DNA from: Cinnamomum chago | Lineage: Eukaryota > Streptophyta > Magnoliopsida > Laurales > Lauraceae | Assembly: GCA_038049695.1 (NCBI GenBank) | Contig: CP142451.1 | Span: forward strand, 37,027,501 to 37,091,500 | Direction: 5' to 3' | Length of the DNA stretch: 64,000 nt | Shown here: positions 1-11,105 of the stretch, piece after piece | Layout: every line of letters starts with the position of its first letter | Numbering within the stretch: the stretch's first letter is position 1 | Made by a program: the position numbers and the translations under genes | The notes under the pieces: generated by a model | The model's input: the letters and a program-made list of their open reading frames with translations, nothing else | What the model was told of the DNA's origin: nothing | Databases searched by the model: none

Positions 1-2131
1 CCTGCACATGGTATATGTTAACAGCTCTAAAATGTAAATGAAGCAATGTAATAAACTGTAGGGGTAAATTAACAGATGATCATAATATGAAAAATGTCCT
101 TTTAGTACCATCATATTTAACCTTCAGAAAATAAAATGATTGGCCAGGAAATGGAAGTCTCTTTGTTGAATGTGACACGTCTTAGCTCAGTTATGTATTT
201 ATGGTGCTAAATAGTTTTCATGCCCATCATTTTTCAACAGAGAACATAAACAACTGTCAAGTGTATAAATACATGTGCTTAGTTGATAAAGTAGCATTAA
301 GCATGGAAGAAACAAGTGCTGTAAATCTGTTTGGAGGTTGTGCATTTGCAACCTGCCCTCTAAAACAGCCATTAAATAAAAGCAAGTATGGAACCTACTT
401 TTTAATATATGTAATTACCTGAAGTAGATGTCTGAGGGTCCATTTGTGTTGGCCGGTCCCGTCTGAAAAATATGATATATCTAGCATGTGCACCAATGAA
501 CTTATATTCAATAATAGTCGCTAAGTAAATTCAAGGACTTTTAAAACTCTTAGCAAAAGAGTAGAAAGTGACCCATCTCTACAAACTGAATTGAACAAGC
601 CCTTTTTTTCCCATGTTTTAATTCATAAAACACATTCCTAGATCAATGAACCATACAAGAGATAAATGCAAACTGTTTCAAAAACAAATAAGGCATAATG
701 TTCACTAAATATACTTAACTAAAAATTTATCAGCAATATACATGACTTTGTTTGGAAGAACCTATTTACATTAATGTTTAATCTGTAGGCAATGGATTGG
801 GATGTATTTAGTTTATGAATTTAGTATTGTAAACTAGTCATGTGAGGGATAAGATGCCCTGCACGCACGCACGCACGCGCGCGCGCGCGCACGCACGCAC
901 ACATATATATATATATGGAATTTGGACATGTGGGTGGTGAGGCGGGCAGGGGTGTTGGAAAAATCTAGCGTTCAATTTTGCACTTTTAGACAGCATGTGT
1001 AGAACCCACATGGGTGAGAATCCATCTGGCATAACTTCCTATTGTATTCTAATCATCATTTCTTTTGTCTTGTGTTTGATCTTGGACAAACCTTTCATTT
1101 CAGCTGTTTTGAAGGTGACCCAAGTGATGCATCCCTATCTGATCCACTAGAGACAAGGGAGTAGTTCCTTGATGAGTGATCAGATCTAGACATGAGAGCA
1201 TCTTAGAGAGAATCGCTGAAGATCATATCATTCGTGATCAATGATATGCAGTCTACTATTTTGGTTTGATTTGTATCAACAATTTTTATTTCATTTTAGA
1301 TCGAGACTTTTTGGATTTACAAAAGATCAAGATTTGGCTTCCCTTGCGGCGTCAAAGAAGAGATCCAACAAATGGATTCTAGGTTTTTACACATTCTTTA
1401 TCAACCTATACTTAAAAACATTATGCCCTTCTAATATCCAATATCTAAGTGGAATGCTTTTTAATTTAAATAGCAGGACCAGTTCTACAATACATAACAT
1501 AAAATTCTATAAATAGATTTAATTCAATTTAAATAGCAGGATAGCCATTGCAATCTTCAGACGAAAAGCACAGCTTTCTGACCAAAAAAAAAAAAAAATT
1601 CCTGCTAGGTCTAAGCATTTGTTCAATTTCTTTTCAAGGAGGAACATCAGATGTCTCTCAAAACCTTGCATCCAAAATATTAAGAAACAACTAATGAAAT
1701 GATTTAATATCTAAAGATAAATTTGGAAAGAAAAACCTGTAAGGCATCAAATGAGTAGTAAAAAAACAAACTTTCCTTCTCAACCCAGCTACAAGGATAG
1801 GACTGAAACTTTGTATGACTATGATACGGAAAGACAGAATGTGAAAACAAAAATCCTAGAAAGCATTAAATGATCAGTAAAAATACAAACTATTTCCCAT
1901 ATCCAAGAAAAGAGGATAATTCTTCTACATCGGGACTACAATTAGATCAAAGTAATTGCTTGCTATGGGAAAGATGATCTGACGACTGATTCCTCCATAG
2001 ACATCAAACCAAAAATGAATAAATAAAAAAACTACATCTTGAAGGGAAAAAGGAAATGAGGAACACGATCCGAGATTCAAATTAAACCTCAAACCTCCAA
2101 AGAAAAAGACATGAAGGCAGATTCATCTGAT
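1..2131. other. No recognisable gene; AT-rich flank
   Basis: I see no conserved protein motif, tRNA or transposon terminus in this stretch. The open frames are short, AT-rich and resemble nothing I know. It holds one microsatellite (861-916) and an A-run near 1584. It is left of the duplicated block that starts at the CACTA terminus and is not repeated next to copy B, so it lies outside that duplication. Confidence 0.6.
861..916. repeat. Compound microsatellite (GCAC)n-(GC)n-(GCAC)n-(AT)n
   Basis: A run of CA/CG-type dinucleotides passes through a pure GC core back to GCAC and then directly into an AT run. The alternating purine-pyrimidine order is unbroken over almost the whole length, which favours slippage and could adopt left-handed DNA. 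It has no link to a gene here. Confidence 0.95.
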
Positions 2132-3265
2132 CACTACTTGAGAAAGCTCCATTAACTTCAAGAAATCAAAAGCAATCAACAAATCCTAAATCAAACGAAA
2201 AGCATCCGATCTGCACACGATATGAATCAAGAACAGCAGATCATCGGCAGTACTCAAATCACAGATCTTGAGGTTTTATTAAAGAACAGAGGAAATGATG
2301 ATCTTTCTAAAAAGAAGACAGCAATGCAGTTCCAGTCACAGGAACTAAAAAAAAGTTTGCTAGTGTTGATGCCTTAATCGAAACCAAAAAATCTAGTGAG
2401 GTTTGTGAAAACAGAACAGCAGAAACCCTATAAACCACTGATGAGAATAATGTTTAGCTCATTGGGAAAGAAAAACGGAGATTTCAAAGATCTAAGCAAA
2501 GATGTTAGTAGAAAAGCGAAGATCAAAGTGAAGGAATGGATTTCTGATAAGAGATTCAACAATCAACACCATTTCAAGTAAAAAAACTCACTCAAATCAC
2601 TACATGTCCTACATTCCCGAAAGAACGCGCATTAATCTCTAATTGTCCAAAAAACAATAGCTTTTCCGACAAAATCTCAATAAAATCAATTACAAGCAGA
2701 TTTACCTAAATCACTGACGAAATAGAATGAATCTCAAATCAAACCAGTCTTCGGATCCCATCCTCATCCAACCAGATAAGCGGAAGTAAAACATATCACC
2801 TGCAAAACCATTAGGGTTTGGGAGGATTTGGAGCGATTTGAAAACATCTGAGATCTGAGAACTGAGAGCTGAGATATGAGATCTGGAGCAAGAGATCAGA
2901 AGCGACTTGATGAAAAAGCACTTGGGTTTGGGAGGATCTGGAGCGATTTAAAGAATCTGGAGCGGGATTGTGGTGAACATATTGCATATGGTCAGTAGGT
3001 GACTTGATGAATCAGTTTCATTAAGTGACGAAATGTATTGATTATGGCTTATCAGTTTCCTAAAATCACGTGGCGGAAATCTTGACCTTTAGTGGCGGAA
3101 ATCTTGACCTTTAGCGGCGGAAAATATTATCCGCCGCTGATAACTCTAGCAAAATTTCACTTCAACAATGGAACCAAGGAAGGGCCATTGATAGGACCTC
3201 TTTAGCGGCAAAAAATAAAAACCACCGCTATATAAGTGACGATAAAGGTCCATTTTCTTGTAGTG
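2132..3265 (-). mobile_element. CACTA (En/Spm-type) non-autonomous element, copy A
   Basis: Read on the minus strand, the right end opens with CACTACAAGAAAATGG, the standard plant CACTA terminus, followed by the subterminal GCGGCGG / CCGCCGC boxes usual in this group (about 3060-3235). The left end is CACTACTTGAGAAAG on the plus strand, a degenerate partner. The flanking triplets are GAT (left) and TAT (right), so the 3-bp target duplication is imperfect. There is no transposase. The interior (about 2140-2950) reads on the minus strand like a plant leader exon, a GT splice donor and a T-rich leader intron, which may be captured gene sequence (inference). The right end is also present in copy B, ending at 18045; the left CACTA is missing there. 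Confidence 0.7.
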
Positions 3266-4234
3266 TATATTCTTGTATGGGGTGCAAATGGGGACCAGAG
3301 AGTGCTGGAAACTAATCAATATCAACCATTGCAGGTTCTCAATTCTTTTTACTCTAATTTTGACAAGGATTGGTTGTGCTTCTTGCCATTGGTCTGAAAA
3401 CCGAGGTTGTACAACAAATTCTTCCAAGAGGATGAAATGAATCACGATTCATATGAATAACAGGGTTTATATTTCGTATAAAAATAATAAAGATGTTTTA
3501 AAAAGGGCAAAAAGGGGGTAGTTATTCATAATTCATCTATTTTCCATCTATATTGGCATAAATACAATGACAAATAAGACTAGGATACAATCATAAGAAG
3601 AACATCATTGACATCTATTCATAAATTGTAAATGATCATCTGTGAATAGTTAATAATGTTCCGTATTATTTCTATAATCTCTACAACATCGCAAAAATCC
3701 ATAAGAGGCTCCATTGATCAGTTGATAATCTCTTAAAGATTGGAGATGCTGATAAAAAATACTATTGATCTCTTTGTAGTGGCTATCCCTACTGAGACAA
3801 ATTGCTTGAATCATAAGATTCAATACAACATATCAAATCATAAGATTCACACATAAATCCGATTCGTTGAATAAATCTGAATCATTTTCCTTAATATTCT
3901 ATTTAAATTGTAGTATTCAGATATGAGTCCTAGGACACAATAATACCTCTTGCTCAAAACATAATGGATGGGGCCCAAAACTAATCTAAAAAGACTTAGC
4001 TCTGCATCCCAAGAGTTGTTTTCGCATGATTTTGGGCATGAAACTTCAGATGAAGATGTAGAACCTTATTTTGGCAGATTGTAAAAAATGAATCCGGCAT
4101 TCGATGGATGTTTTGCCTTCCTACTATAAAAACATATATTAAGTGCTTTTATGATTTAAGAAAATACTTAAAGTTACTCATGATGTGTGTGCGTCTGTGT
4201 GAGATACTGAGAGAAGGAGAAAGGAAAGCATTAC
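3266..4234. other. Duplicated intronic sequence, copy A; no firm gene
   Basis: This is homologous to 18046-20996 of copy B once the solo LTR there is removed. It would lie downstream of the last recognisable CMT exon in gene orientation. About 3780-3960 is AATC-rich and is an inverted relative of 16080-16310. A minus-strand stretch near 3925-4080 stays open and is serine-rich at its start, as the linker before the CMT catalytic domain can be. Copy B carries a frame-breaking deletion there, so I do not call it an exon. The unoccupied site of the copy-B solo LTR (CTCTG) is at 4000-4004. Confidence 0.5.
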
Positions 4235-4320
4235 CAGTTGGTAAGTTTCTAGAAGTAGAATATTTAGGGGAGTACGACATATCATCTTAGGATTGTCTTC
4301 TCCTTTGTATCTAGATCCAC
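4235..4320 (-). pseudogene. CMT BAH-domain 3' exon, copy A (decayed)
   Basis: This aligns with the exon at 20997-21096 and keeps both splice signals: an AG acceptor just above 4320 and a GT donor just below 4235. It opens with codons for VDLDTKEKTI as expected. A net loss of about 14 bases and an early stop then destroy the Cys-Asp-Phe-Gln-Tyr segment that copy B still has. The L1-type LINE sits only about ten bases upstream of the acceptor. This copy cannot encode the BAH end and is a remnant. Confidence 0.75.
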
Positions 4321-4654
4321 CTAACCAGAAGCATCCAGAAACAGGCTAGGGCACACAGACGGACTAGGCCCCGCAGGAGAGCCAGGTTTCGTAGGTCCAA
4401 GTTTGCTGCGACCTGGCCCATAGATGATGCGTCGAGTATAGAATACGGGTCAAGCCAAAACTTCTCACTTAAAACAATAAAATCCCCAACTACCTGGCCC
4501 ACAGTTAACGGACTGAGCCCAGGTGAGTCATTTAAAAAGTTCCCTGGGTCGATCTCTCCAGCCCTAGGCTTTTCCCCTCTCATCTCTGTTTCTCATCGAG
4601 CTTTGGGCGACTGCTGCTTCAGCTTCCATCTCAGACTCGTCTGGAGAGTCTTCC

Positions 4655-5242
4655 ATGGTAGCCTCGACATATCCTCAGTGCATTGATTTCTCCTGCCCTC
4701 CTCATCTCTCGGACGGACTAAGGCGACGAGCAAAGTCGGACTCCCTCTGGCTCCTCGCAAGTTGCTACCCCTCAGACATCGACTCCATTCCCTTGGATAC
4801 TTCTTGCAACACGCAACTCCCTGTCTCCTCTCCTAGGGTCTCCACCTCCCTGTCTCCCTCTCCTCTTCTCAAAGATCCTGCCGATCATCTGCCTCGACGA
4901 TCCACTTCTGACGACTGTTCTAAGAAGGCAAGATTAAGGATGGCAAAAACTTCTCCAAGTCCCTCTAGAAACTCTGACTCAATTGACAGACGCTCTCTAC
5001 CTGCCCCCCTTGAAGGACCTTCCTCCACCAACTCTTGGCTGCCTCAAAAAATGAGAGTCTGTGGAGAAGTAATAGGTATCTCAGTAGATAACAGTAAAGG
5101 AGGCTGGGACAGCTTAATTGCCTTCGCGAACGAGAGTGACAACCTTCCCAGATCAGGCTCCTCCAAAAAGAGTACCAAGCGGAAGGGCAGCATAGAACTT
5201 CAAAACCTGTCATGTTCCATCAACTATGACAACCGTTGTTAA
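4655..5242 (+). pseudogene. LINE ORF1 C-terminal part, interrupted by the copia 5' LTR
   Basis: This is a Ser/Pro-rich 194-codon frame whose end resembles the ORF1 tail found just before the endonuclease in plant L1 elements (GGWDSLIAFANESD, then a basic stretch, then LQNLSCSINYD). The RNA-binding and zinc-knuckle parts of ORF1 are absent, so the element is truncated inside ORF1. A second frame is open from about 4333 to 4680, which suggests a frameshift near 4560-4650. The LTR begins at 5237 and breaks the frame. Past the copia the same frame resumes at 10547 and ends on a TGA at 10613 that overlaps the ATG of the endonuclease frame. Confidence 0.75.
5232..5236 (+). repeat. Target site duplication of the copia element (left)
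   Basis: ACCGT directly before the 5' LTR equals ACCGT at 10542-10546 directly after the 3' LTR. Five bases is the usual length for LTR-element integration, and the perfect match shows a single clean insertion into the LINE. Confidence 0.95.
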
Positions 5243-5552
5243 ACAGGCCCAAGGCCCATGGAAGATTCAATTATATCTCACGTGGATTGTTTTGTGACAC
5301 AGATGTACATGTTATTTTATTAGTAGCTTTCCTATCTTAGATAGTTTATTAGTAACTTTTCTATCTCAGATAGATTGTGGTTTTCCTAAACTAGAATAGA
5401 TATTGCTGTAATAAGCTAAATTAGAGCTTTCATTAAGGCATGTAACACCTATATATAGTGATGAATGCTCTCCAATAAAAGATACGACAATACATTCTCA
5501 GTATTGATTCAACAACCATGGCTCTCAAGGTTCTGTGTTTATGAAATTGTCA
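5237..5552 (+). repeat. copia 5' LTR
   Basis: The LTR opens with TGTTAAACAGGCCC and closes with GAAATTGTCA. Near its 3' half it has a TATATATAG box (about 5451-5459) followed by AATAAAAGAT (about 5474-5484), a plausible promoter and polyadenylation signal. Its partner is at 10226-10541. Confidence 0.95.
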
Positions 5553-5564
5553 TGGTATCAGAGT
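5553..5564 (+). promoter_or_regulatory. copia primer-binding site (initiator Met-tRNA type)
   Basis: TGGTATCAGAGT directly follows the 5' LTR. Plant copia elements commonly use TGGTATCAGAGC, complementary to the 3' end of initiator tRNA-Met. The last base differs here. Confidence 0.9.
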
Positions 5565-6248
5565 GAAGTTCATGAAAACCTTGTTTTTTGATCTTACATA
5601 GTATCAAGGCAATAAGAGATCATCCCTGATCATCACAGATCATCTCCGATCAAGACGTGGCCCACTTCAGATCGTCATCAGCCCCTCTGCAAATCCTTTC
5701 CATCTTGGTCGACTGAAATTATCCAACTTTCTGGTGATTTTTTCAAGATTTTATGATCATTAGAGGTAGGCCGTCTACTAAATTCTAGGGTTTTTCAATT
5801 TTCTCCACAAGATTCAATCTCAGCCGTCTAGATTCTCGGATCATGATCCTTTTTTAGGATTCCTTCTTCCATCAGTCGCGGAATTTACATCTCATCTCAT
5901 CCCTTGCCTTTGATCTGTCCTAAGATCATTTGGTGGGTCCCACGAAGAAAACCCATCCTCTGTGCATGTTCGTCAGGCCTGTTTCTGGGCTGATTTGAGT
6001 TGATGCCTCACACAACTATTCTGGGAACAATTTCTGCCTTGATTTCTGCTTCCTGCCTTGATTTCTGCTGCTTGCTATTTTGCGACTTGCTACTGTGTTC
6101 AATACGTGCCACTACTGCTGTTGTTTTCACTTGACAGGGCCCTGTTGTGCACAAATTTTTTGTTGTTTTTGGTTTTATTTAGTTTCTCTTCACTAATTGC
6201 TCAGTCTTATCGCTATTAAATCATATTTTTTGGCCAACATCGTTTGCG

Positions 6249-7091
6249 ATGGAAAATCTGAAGTTACCTTGATCCGATTCACGAGAAAGAACTACCCTGC
6301 TTGGTCTTTCCAGTTCCAAATATTCCTTGAAGCTAAAGAATGCCAAAATCAAAACCTGGATTCTGGGATCCGTTGAGCCTCATCTGATCATGAACCTCAA
6401 ACCCTACCCCACTTCTAAAGACATGTGGGGGTATCTGCAGCAAGTGTACCATCAAGATAACTCCGCATGTCAATTTCACCTTGAATGTGTGATTGCTGAA
6501 TATGCACAAGGGACCTTGTCGATCCAAGACTACTATTCGGGATTCCAGACCCTATGGTCGAAATACGATAGTATTAAATATGCAGGTGTGGCTGCCAATG
6601 TTTTGATCGTCATTCGCGATCTTTAGGCCTCTAGTCAGCAGGATCAATTTTTGATGAAATTACGGACTGAATATGAAAGTGTCCGATCTGCCCTGATGAA
6701 TCGAACACCTCTACCTTCCCTGGCTGTCTGCTTGAATGAACTCTTACGCAAGGAACAACGCATGGCCACCTCGGCACATACGGCTCAACAAAAGACTGAG
6801 ACTTATTCAGTCGCGTTCTCAACCAATAAAGCTTCTCAACCTCAGCCTCGAGACTTGAGCAAAACACAGTGCTACAGTTGTCAGAAATTTGGGCATCTTG
6901 CATCTCAATGCAAACAGAAAGTCTGCAGTTACTGTAAAAAGTCGGGACATATCATCTCTGAATGTCACCGCCACCCACCACGTTCGTCCCCACAGACTCC
7001 GCAGTCTCCGCAGTATCAGCCTCCACAGTCTCAGACTCCACATGCTTATGTTACTTCTTCAGTTATGCCTGCTACCACATCTACACCCTAA
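6249..7091 (+). pseudogene. copia gag
   Basis: An ATG at 6249 opens the frame but meets a stop within eight codons. The capsid-like region resumes from about 6327 (KIKTWILGSVEPHLIMNLK, then QVYHQDNSACQFHLE), as in plant copia gag proteins. A stop near 6624 cuts it again. The downstream part (6651-7091) carries two CX2CX4HX4C zinc knuckles, CYSCQKFGHLASQC and CYCKKSGHIISEC-type, followed by a Pro/Gln/Ser-rich tail. Gag would form the virus-like particle and bind the RNA. The breaks make this copy non-functional. Confidence 0.85.
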
Positions 7092-7136
7092 TAGCCTGGG
7101 CCCTCATCATCTCTCACTCCTGAGCTAGTTCAACAA

Positions 7137-7496
7137 ATGATTCTCAATGCCTTCTTTGCTTTTGGTTTCTCAGGTACGTCATCTCCATCTTCTACTTGGT
7201 TCCTTGATTCCGGGGCGTCTAATCATATGACGAATTCCCGTTCCTCACTCTCCAATGTGACAAAATACAATGGCAATCTTCATATACAAACTGCTAACAG
7301 AGGTGACGTACCCATTATTGCTCTCAGAGATATCACTGGTCCTCTTCCTTTAACCAATGTTTACCTTTGTCCCAATTTAACTTCAAACCTATTATCAGTT
7401 GGACAACTTGTTGAAAATAATTGTACCATCTCTCTCTTCTTCTGGTTGTGTTGTCCAGGACCAGATGTCTGGGAAAGAGATCGCGAGGGGGCCTAA
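7137..7496 (+). pseudogene. copia aspartic protease region
   Basis: The active-site motif FLDSGASNHMT is encoded at about 7200-7230, followed by the beta-rich region LPLTNVYLCPNLTSNLLSVG that leads to the integrase in plant copia polyproteins. The frame then shifts near 7420 and ends at a stop at 7494; the correct continuation is in another frame from about 7399. The protease would cleave the Gag-Pol polyprotein. Confidence 0.85.
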
Positions 7497-8317
7497 GTGT
7501 GGATGCTTGTTTCCGCCGGATTTTAATAAGCTTTCTAGGAATATATTTGACAATGGCGTCTTTTGTTTTTCTATTCGAGATAACTGCCAATTGTGGCATA
7601 ATAGACTTGGCCATCCTAATTCCAAAGTTCTATCCCTTCTGTTAAATTCTGGTTTATTAAATAAAACTCCTAGTTTATCTTCTTGTGTGCCTTTTGATTG
7701 TGCTACTTGTAAAATGGGAAAGAGTAAAACTCTTCCTTTTCCTATTTCCACTTCACACAGCACAATGTTTTGATTTGATTCATAGCGATGTATGGGGAAT
7801 TGCTCCAGCACTTTCTCACGCTCACTATAAATACTTTGTGACTTTTATTGATGATTTCAGTCAGTTCACATAGGTTTACTTTCTGCATTCCAAATCTGAT
7901 GTTTTTACTGTTTTTAATTTTTTTTGGCTTATGTTGAGACTCAATTTTCCACCTGCATTAAAATCTTGCGATCTGATTCAAGCGAGGAATATGTGTCCTC
8001 TGATTTTCAAAAGTTTTTTGCAAACTAAAGGCATTATTTCTCAACGAACTTGTCCTTATACTCCACAGCAGAATGGCGTCGCTGAACGAAAGAATAGACA
8101 TCTCCTTGATATCACTCATTCCCTTCTGCTTGAATCATCGGTTCCTACCAGTTTTTGGGTTAAGGCATTAGCTACTGCAGCTTATCTTATCAATCGCATG
8201 CCCTCACCCTCTATTGCAAATCAGAGCCCATATTACCGGTTGTACAAGACATCTCCATCTTATGCTGACCTTCATGTATTTGGTTCAATTTGCTTCCTTC
8301 GGAAAGGACCAAACTAA
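7399..8317 (+). pseudogene. copia integrase
   Basis: The zinc-binding N-terminal region is visible as LWHNRLGHPNSKVLSLLL followed by CATCKMGKSK (HHCC pattern). The catalytic core appears in pieces: FDLIHSDVWG with the first Asp, then TFIDDFSQFT before a stop near 7872, then TPQQNGVAERKNRHLLD with the conserved Glu. The fragments lie in three frames. The central part with the second Asp, around 7875-7990, is damaged. Integrase would insert the cDNA into the genome. Confidence 0.85.
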
Positions 8318-8350
8318 CAGCTCAATCCGCTAAGTGTGCCTTTTTAGGAT

Positions 8351-9478
8351 ATGCACCCTTCCAGAAAGGGTTCCTTTGCTATGATCCCAACATTTGTCGC
8401 ATTCGTACCTCTAGGAATGTTGTGTTTTTTGAAAACAAGTATTTTTTTTCACCAAAACCTTGATCCTCCGGACCCAGACACGGACCCCTCATTAGTTTAC
8501 TTACCTGGTTTTTCTGAAAACAAATCTATTATTCGGTTTTATCTTGAATTTGTGTATCAAAGACAGAACAAAGATGCGCCTCCAGGGTCCGCCTCCTTCA
8601 TTGCGCCGCTCCACTCGCACTTCAATCCCGCCAGACCGCTACGGGTTCTCTCATACTTCCTTGATGGCCACTTTGTCGTCCTCTTCCATCCCGCAATCCT
8701 ATTCTCAGGCTCTGCACACCAATGTTGGAACAAGGCTATGCAAGAGGAATTGGAGGCTTTAGAACAGAATCACACATGGGATGTTGTCCAGTCTCCTATG
8801 GGTGTCAAACCTATTGGCTGTAAGTGGATTTTTTCTCTCAAGTTAAAATCAGATGACACATTGGATCGATATAAGGCCTGTCTCGTCGCCCTTGGAAATC
8901 GACAGGAATATGGCATCGATTATGATGAAACTTTTGCTCCCGTCGCCAAAATGACCACGGTTCGCATCATTCTTGTCGCTGCTGCATCTCAGTCTTGGCC
9001 TCTATATCAAATGGATGTCAAAAATGTGTTTCTTCATGGCGATCTCAAAGAAAACGTTTATATGCGTCTGCCTCAGGGGTACTCATCTGGGAAGGGTATG
9101 GTTGTCAAACTCCGTCGCTCCCTCTATGGTCTGAAGCAAGCTCCGCGCTCATGGTTTGAGAAATTTCAAGATGCTCTTCTCCGATTGGATTTTCATCCGA
9201 GCCAATATGGTCCTTCTATGTTCTTACATCATGCTCCATCCGGGATTACTGTGCTACTGGTCTACGTAGATGACATTGTGATTATTGGTCCCAATGCTCA
9301 TATGATTCAAGAGCCCCAAGCTTCTCATAATAAGACATTTCACATGAAGGATCTAAGCCCCATAACCTATTTCCTTGGTCTTGAAGTTCATCAATCGCCT
9401 AAAGGAATAGTTCTCAATCAGCACAAATACACAGTTGACCTCATTGCCTTGCCTGACTTACTGCTTCCGCTCCAGTAG
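8351..9478 (+). pseudogene. copia reverse transcriptase
   Basis: From about 8720 the frame reads as the RVT_2 domain: WNKAMQEELEALEQNHTW, KPIGCKWIF, YDETFAPVAKMTTVR, QMDVKNVFLHGDL, GLKQAPRSWF and the catalytic LLVYVDDIVI box (YVDD). The 5' part (8351-8700) is the usual poorly conserved integrase-RT linker, apparently shifted. A stop at 9476 ends the frame before the thumb. The length and motif order match plant copia RT. Confidence 0.9.
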
Positions 9479-9489
9479 ATACACCAGTC

Positions 9490-10218
9490 GAACTGAATGT
9501 CAAACTCAGTAAAGAGGAGGGTGACCTTCTTCCATATCCTACCACATATCGTCAGTTAGTTGGTAGCTTGATCTACCTTGCGATCACTCGCCCTGATATC
9601 TCCTATGCGGTCAACCTCATGAGTCAGTTCATGACTACTCCTCGTCATCTTCATATGGCTGCTGTTCGCCGCATCATTCGGTATCTTATTCGGACACCGA
9701 CTCACGGGTTGTTTTTTCCATCAAACAATCCTCTATCTCTTAGAGCTTATTCCGATGCTGATTGGGCTGAGTGTCCGGATACTCGCAGATCGACAACAGG
9801 ATGGTGCATGTTTTTGGGTGATAGTCTGATTTCCTAGAAATGCAAGAAACATGAAAAAGTTTCCAAATCTTCTACCGAGGCTGAGTACCGAGCCATGTTT
9901 GCTGCGTGCTCCAAAATTCTTTGGCTATGCGGACTACTTTCCGACATTGGGTTCCCAGCGGAAGGTGTTACCCCACTATATGCGGATACTACAAGTGCTA
10001 TTCAGATTACTGAAAATCCGATTTTTCATCAACACACTAAGCACATCGAGGTTGATTGTCACTTCATCCGTGATGAACTTAAGCGCGGTGTCATTAGTCT
10101 TCCACATGTCTCCACTGAGCTTCAACTTGCTGATATTCTTACTAAAGGCCTTCCACGACCGCATCATCAGTTCTTGGTTAGCAAATTGATGTTTGTTGAT
10201 TCTCCCGCATCAATTTGA
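9490..10218 (+). pseudogene. copia RNase H and end of pol
   Basis: The frame 9568-9837 gives LIYLAITRPDISYAVNLMSQ and YSDADWAECPDTRRSTTGW, the RNase H core start. A stop follows at 9835, where the usual Trp-Lys-Ser-Lys-Lys would lie. The frame from 9895 continues with YADTTSAIQITENPIFHQH, KHIEVDCHFIRDE and LADILTKGLPRPHHQFL, the standard copia pol end, stopping at 10216 just before the polypurine tract. Confidence 0.88.
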
Positions 10219-10225
10219 GGGGGGG
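10213..10225 (+). promoter_or_regulatory. copia polypurine tract
   Basis: A G-rich run (TTTGAGGGGGGG) abuts the 3' LTR and would prime plus-strand cDNA synthesis. It overlaps the end of the pol frame. Confidence 0.9.
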
Positions 10226-10541
10226 TGTTAAACAGGCCCAAGGCCCATGGAAGATTCAGTCATATCTCACGTGGATTGTTTTGTGACACCGATGTACATG
10301 TTATTTTATTAGTAGTTTTCCTATCTTAGATAGTTTATTAGTAGCTTTCCTATCTTAGATAGATTGTGCTTTTCCTAAACTAGAATAGATATTGTTGTAA
10401 TAACCTAAATTAGAGCCTTCATTAAGGCATGTAATACCTATATATAGTGATGAATGCTCTTCAATAAAAGATACGACAATACATTCTCAATATTGATTCA
10501 ACAACCATGGCTCTCAAGGTTCTGTGTCTATGAAATTGTCA
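10226..10541 (+). repeat. copia 3' LTR
   Basis: Same 316-bp length, ends and internal TATA/AATAAA signals as the 5' LTR at 5237-5552, with about 15 substitutions and no indels by hand alignment. It is followed by the right target duplication ACCGT (10542-10546). Confidence 0.95.
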
Positions 10542-10611
10542 ACCGTCACCATGACAGCTCTCCCTCTTTCAAGCTGAAAACTAGAGTCAGAGATACCCAT
10601 AAGTGTTGTAA

Positions 10612-11105
10612 ATGAAAGTCGTCTCATGGAATGTTCGTGGTTTAGGGAGTTCAGTGAAGAGGGCAACAGTTAAGGATGTAATTCACTCTTTCAGAATAGA
10701 CATTCTGCTCCTCCAGGAAAAAAAGCTTCGGTCTACTTCTCTCCCTCTCCTCAGAGAAATTTGGGGTAACAGCCACTGTAACTGGATTTCCTTAGATGAT
10801 GTAGGATCTCCTGGAGGTATTCTTCTGTGTTGGAACAACAGGCTCTTCACTATAAAAGACAATACATCGGTGCCTTCTCTATCTCAGTTGTGATAGAAGA
10901 TAGGACTAATGGTTCTTCTTGGATCATTTCCTTTGTCTATGGCCCGACAGTTGGTGCTCTGCGAAACAGTTTCTGGAGTGAGCTAGACCTCATTCGTAGG
11001 GAAGGGCCATGGTGCATAGGAGGTGACCGGAACATCACTAGATTCCCCTCAGAAAAGTCTAGAGGTGGGAATATTTCAGCAGATATGCAATCCTTCTCAG
11101 ATTAG
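10612..11105 (+). pseudogene. LINE ORF2 endonuclease domain
   Basis: The start ATG at 10612 overlaps the ORF1 stop (ATGA). MKVVSWNVRGLGSSVKRATV and DILLLQEKKL are the first two conserved blocks of the plant L1 endonuclease (Asn and Glu active-site residues). A frameshift near 10850 moves the continuation (SFVYGP, WCIGGDRNI) into the frame 10827-11105, which ends at a stop. The expected SDHxP-type motif region (about 11150-11280) is only found in fragments. This domain would nick the target DNA. Confidence 0.85.

Larger units (their letters stand above)
5237..10541 (+). mobile_element. Ty1/copia LTR retrotransposon, complete but defective
   Basis: This is a 5.3-kb element with two 316-bp LTRs (TG...CA), a primer-binding site, a polypurine tract and a 5-bp target duplication. 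The domain order gag - protease - integrase - reverse transcriptase - RNase H is the Ty1/copia order. Each domain is present, but the reading frame is cut many times by stops and frame changes. The LTRs differ at roughly 15 positions by hand count (about 95% identity), so it is not a very recent arrival. It sits inside the L1-type LINE and is therefore younger than it. Confidence 0.95.

Noticed and set aside
201..422. 73-codon plus-strand frame
   Set aside because: AT-rich, no motif, no splice or promoter context; expected by chance.
3146..3445. 99-codon minus-strand frame overlapping the CACTA right end
   Set aside because: It runs across the transposon terminus, copy B does not keep the frame, and I recognise no motif.
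3925..4080. Further CMT exon (serine-rich linker before the catalytic domain)
   Set aside because: The frame is open in copy A but broken in copy B, the sequence lacks any diagnostic CMT motif, and the donor is weak.
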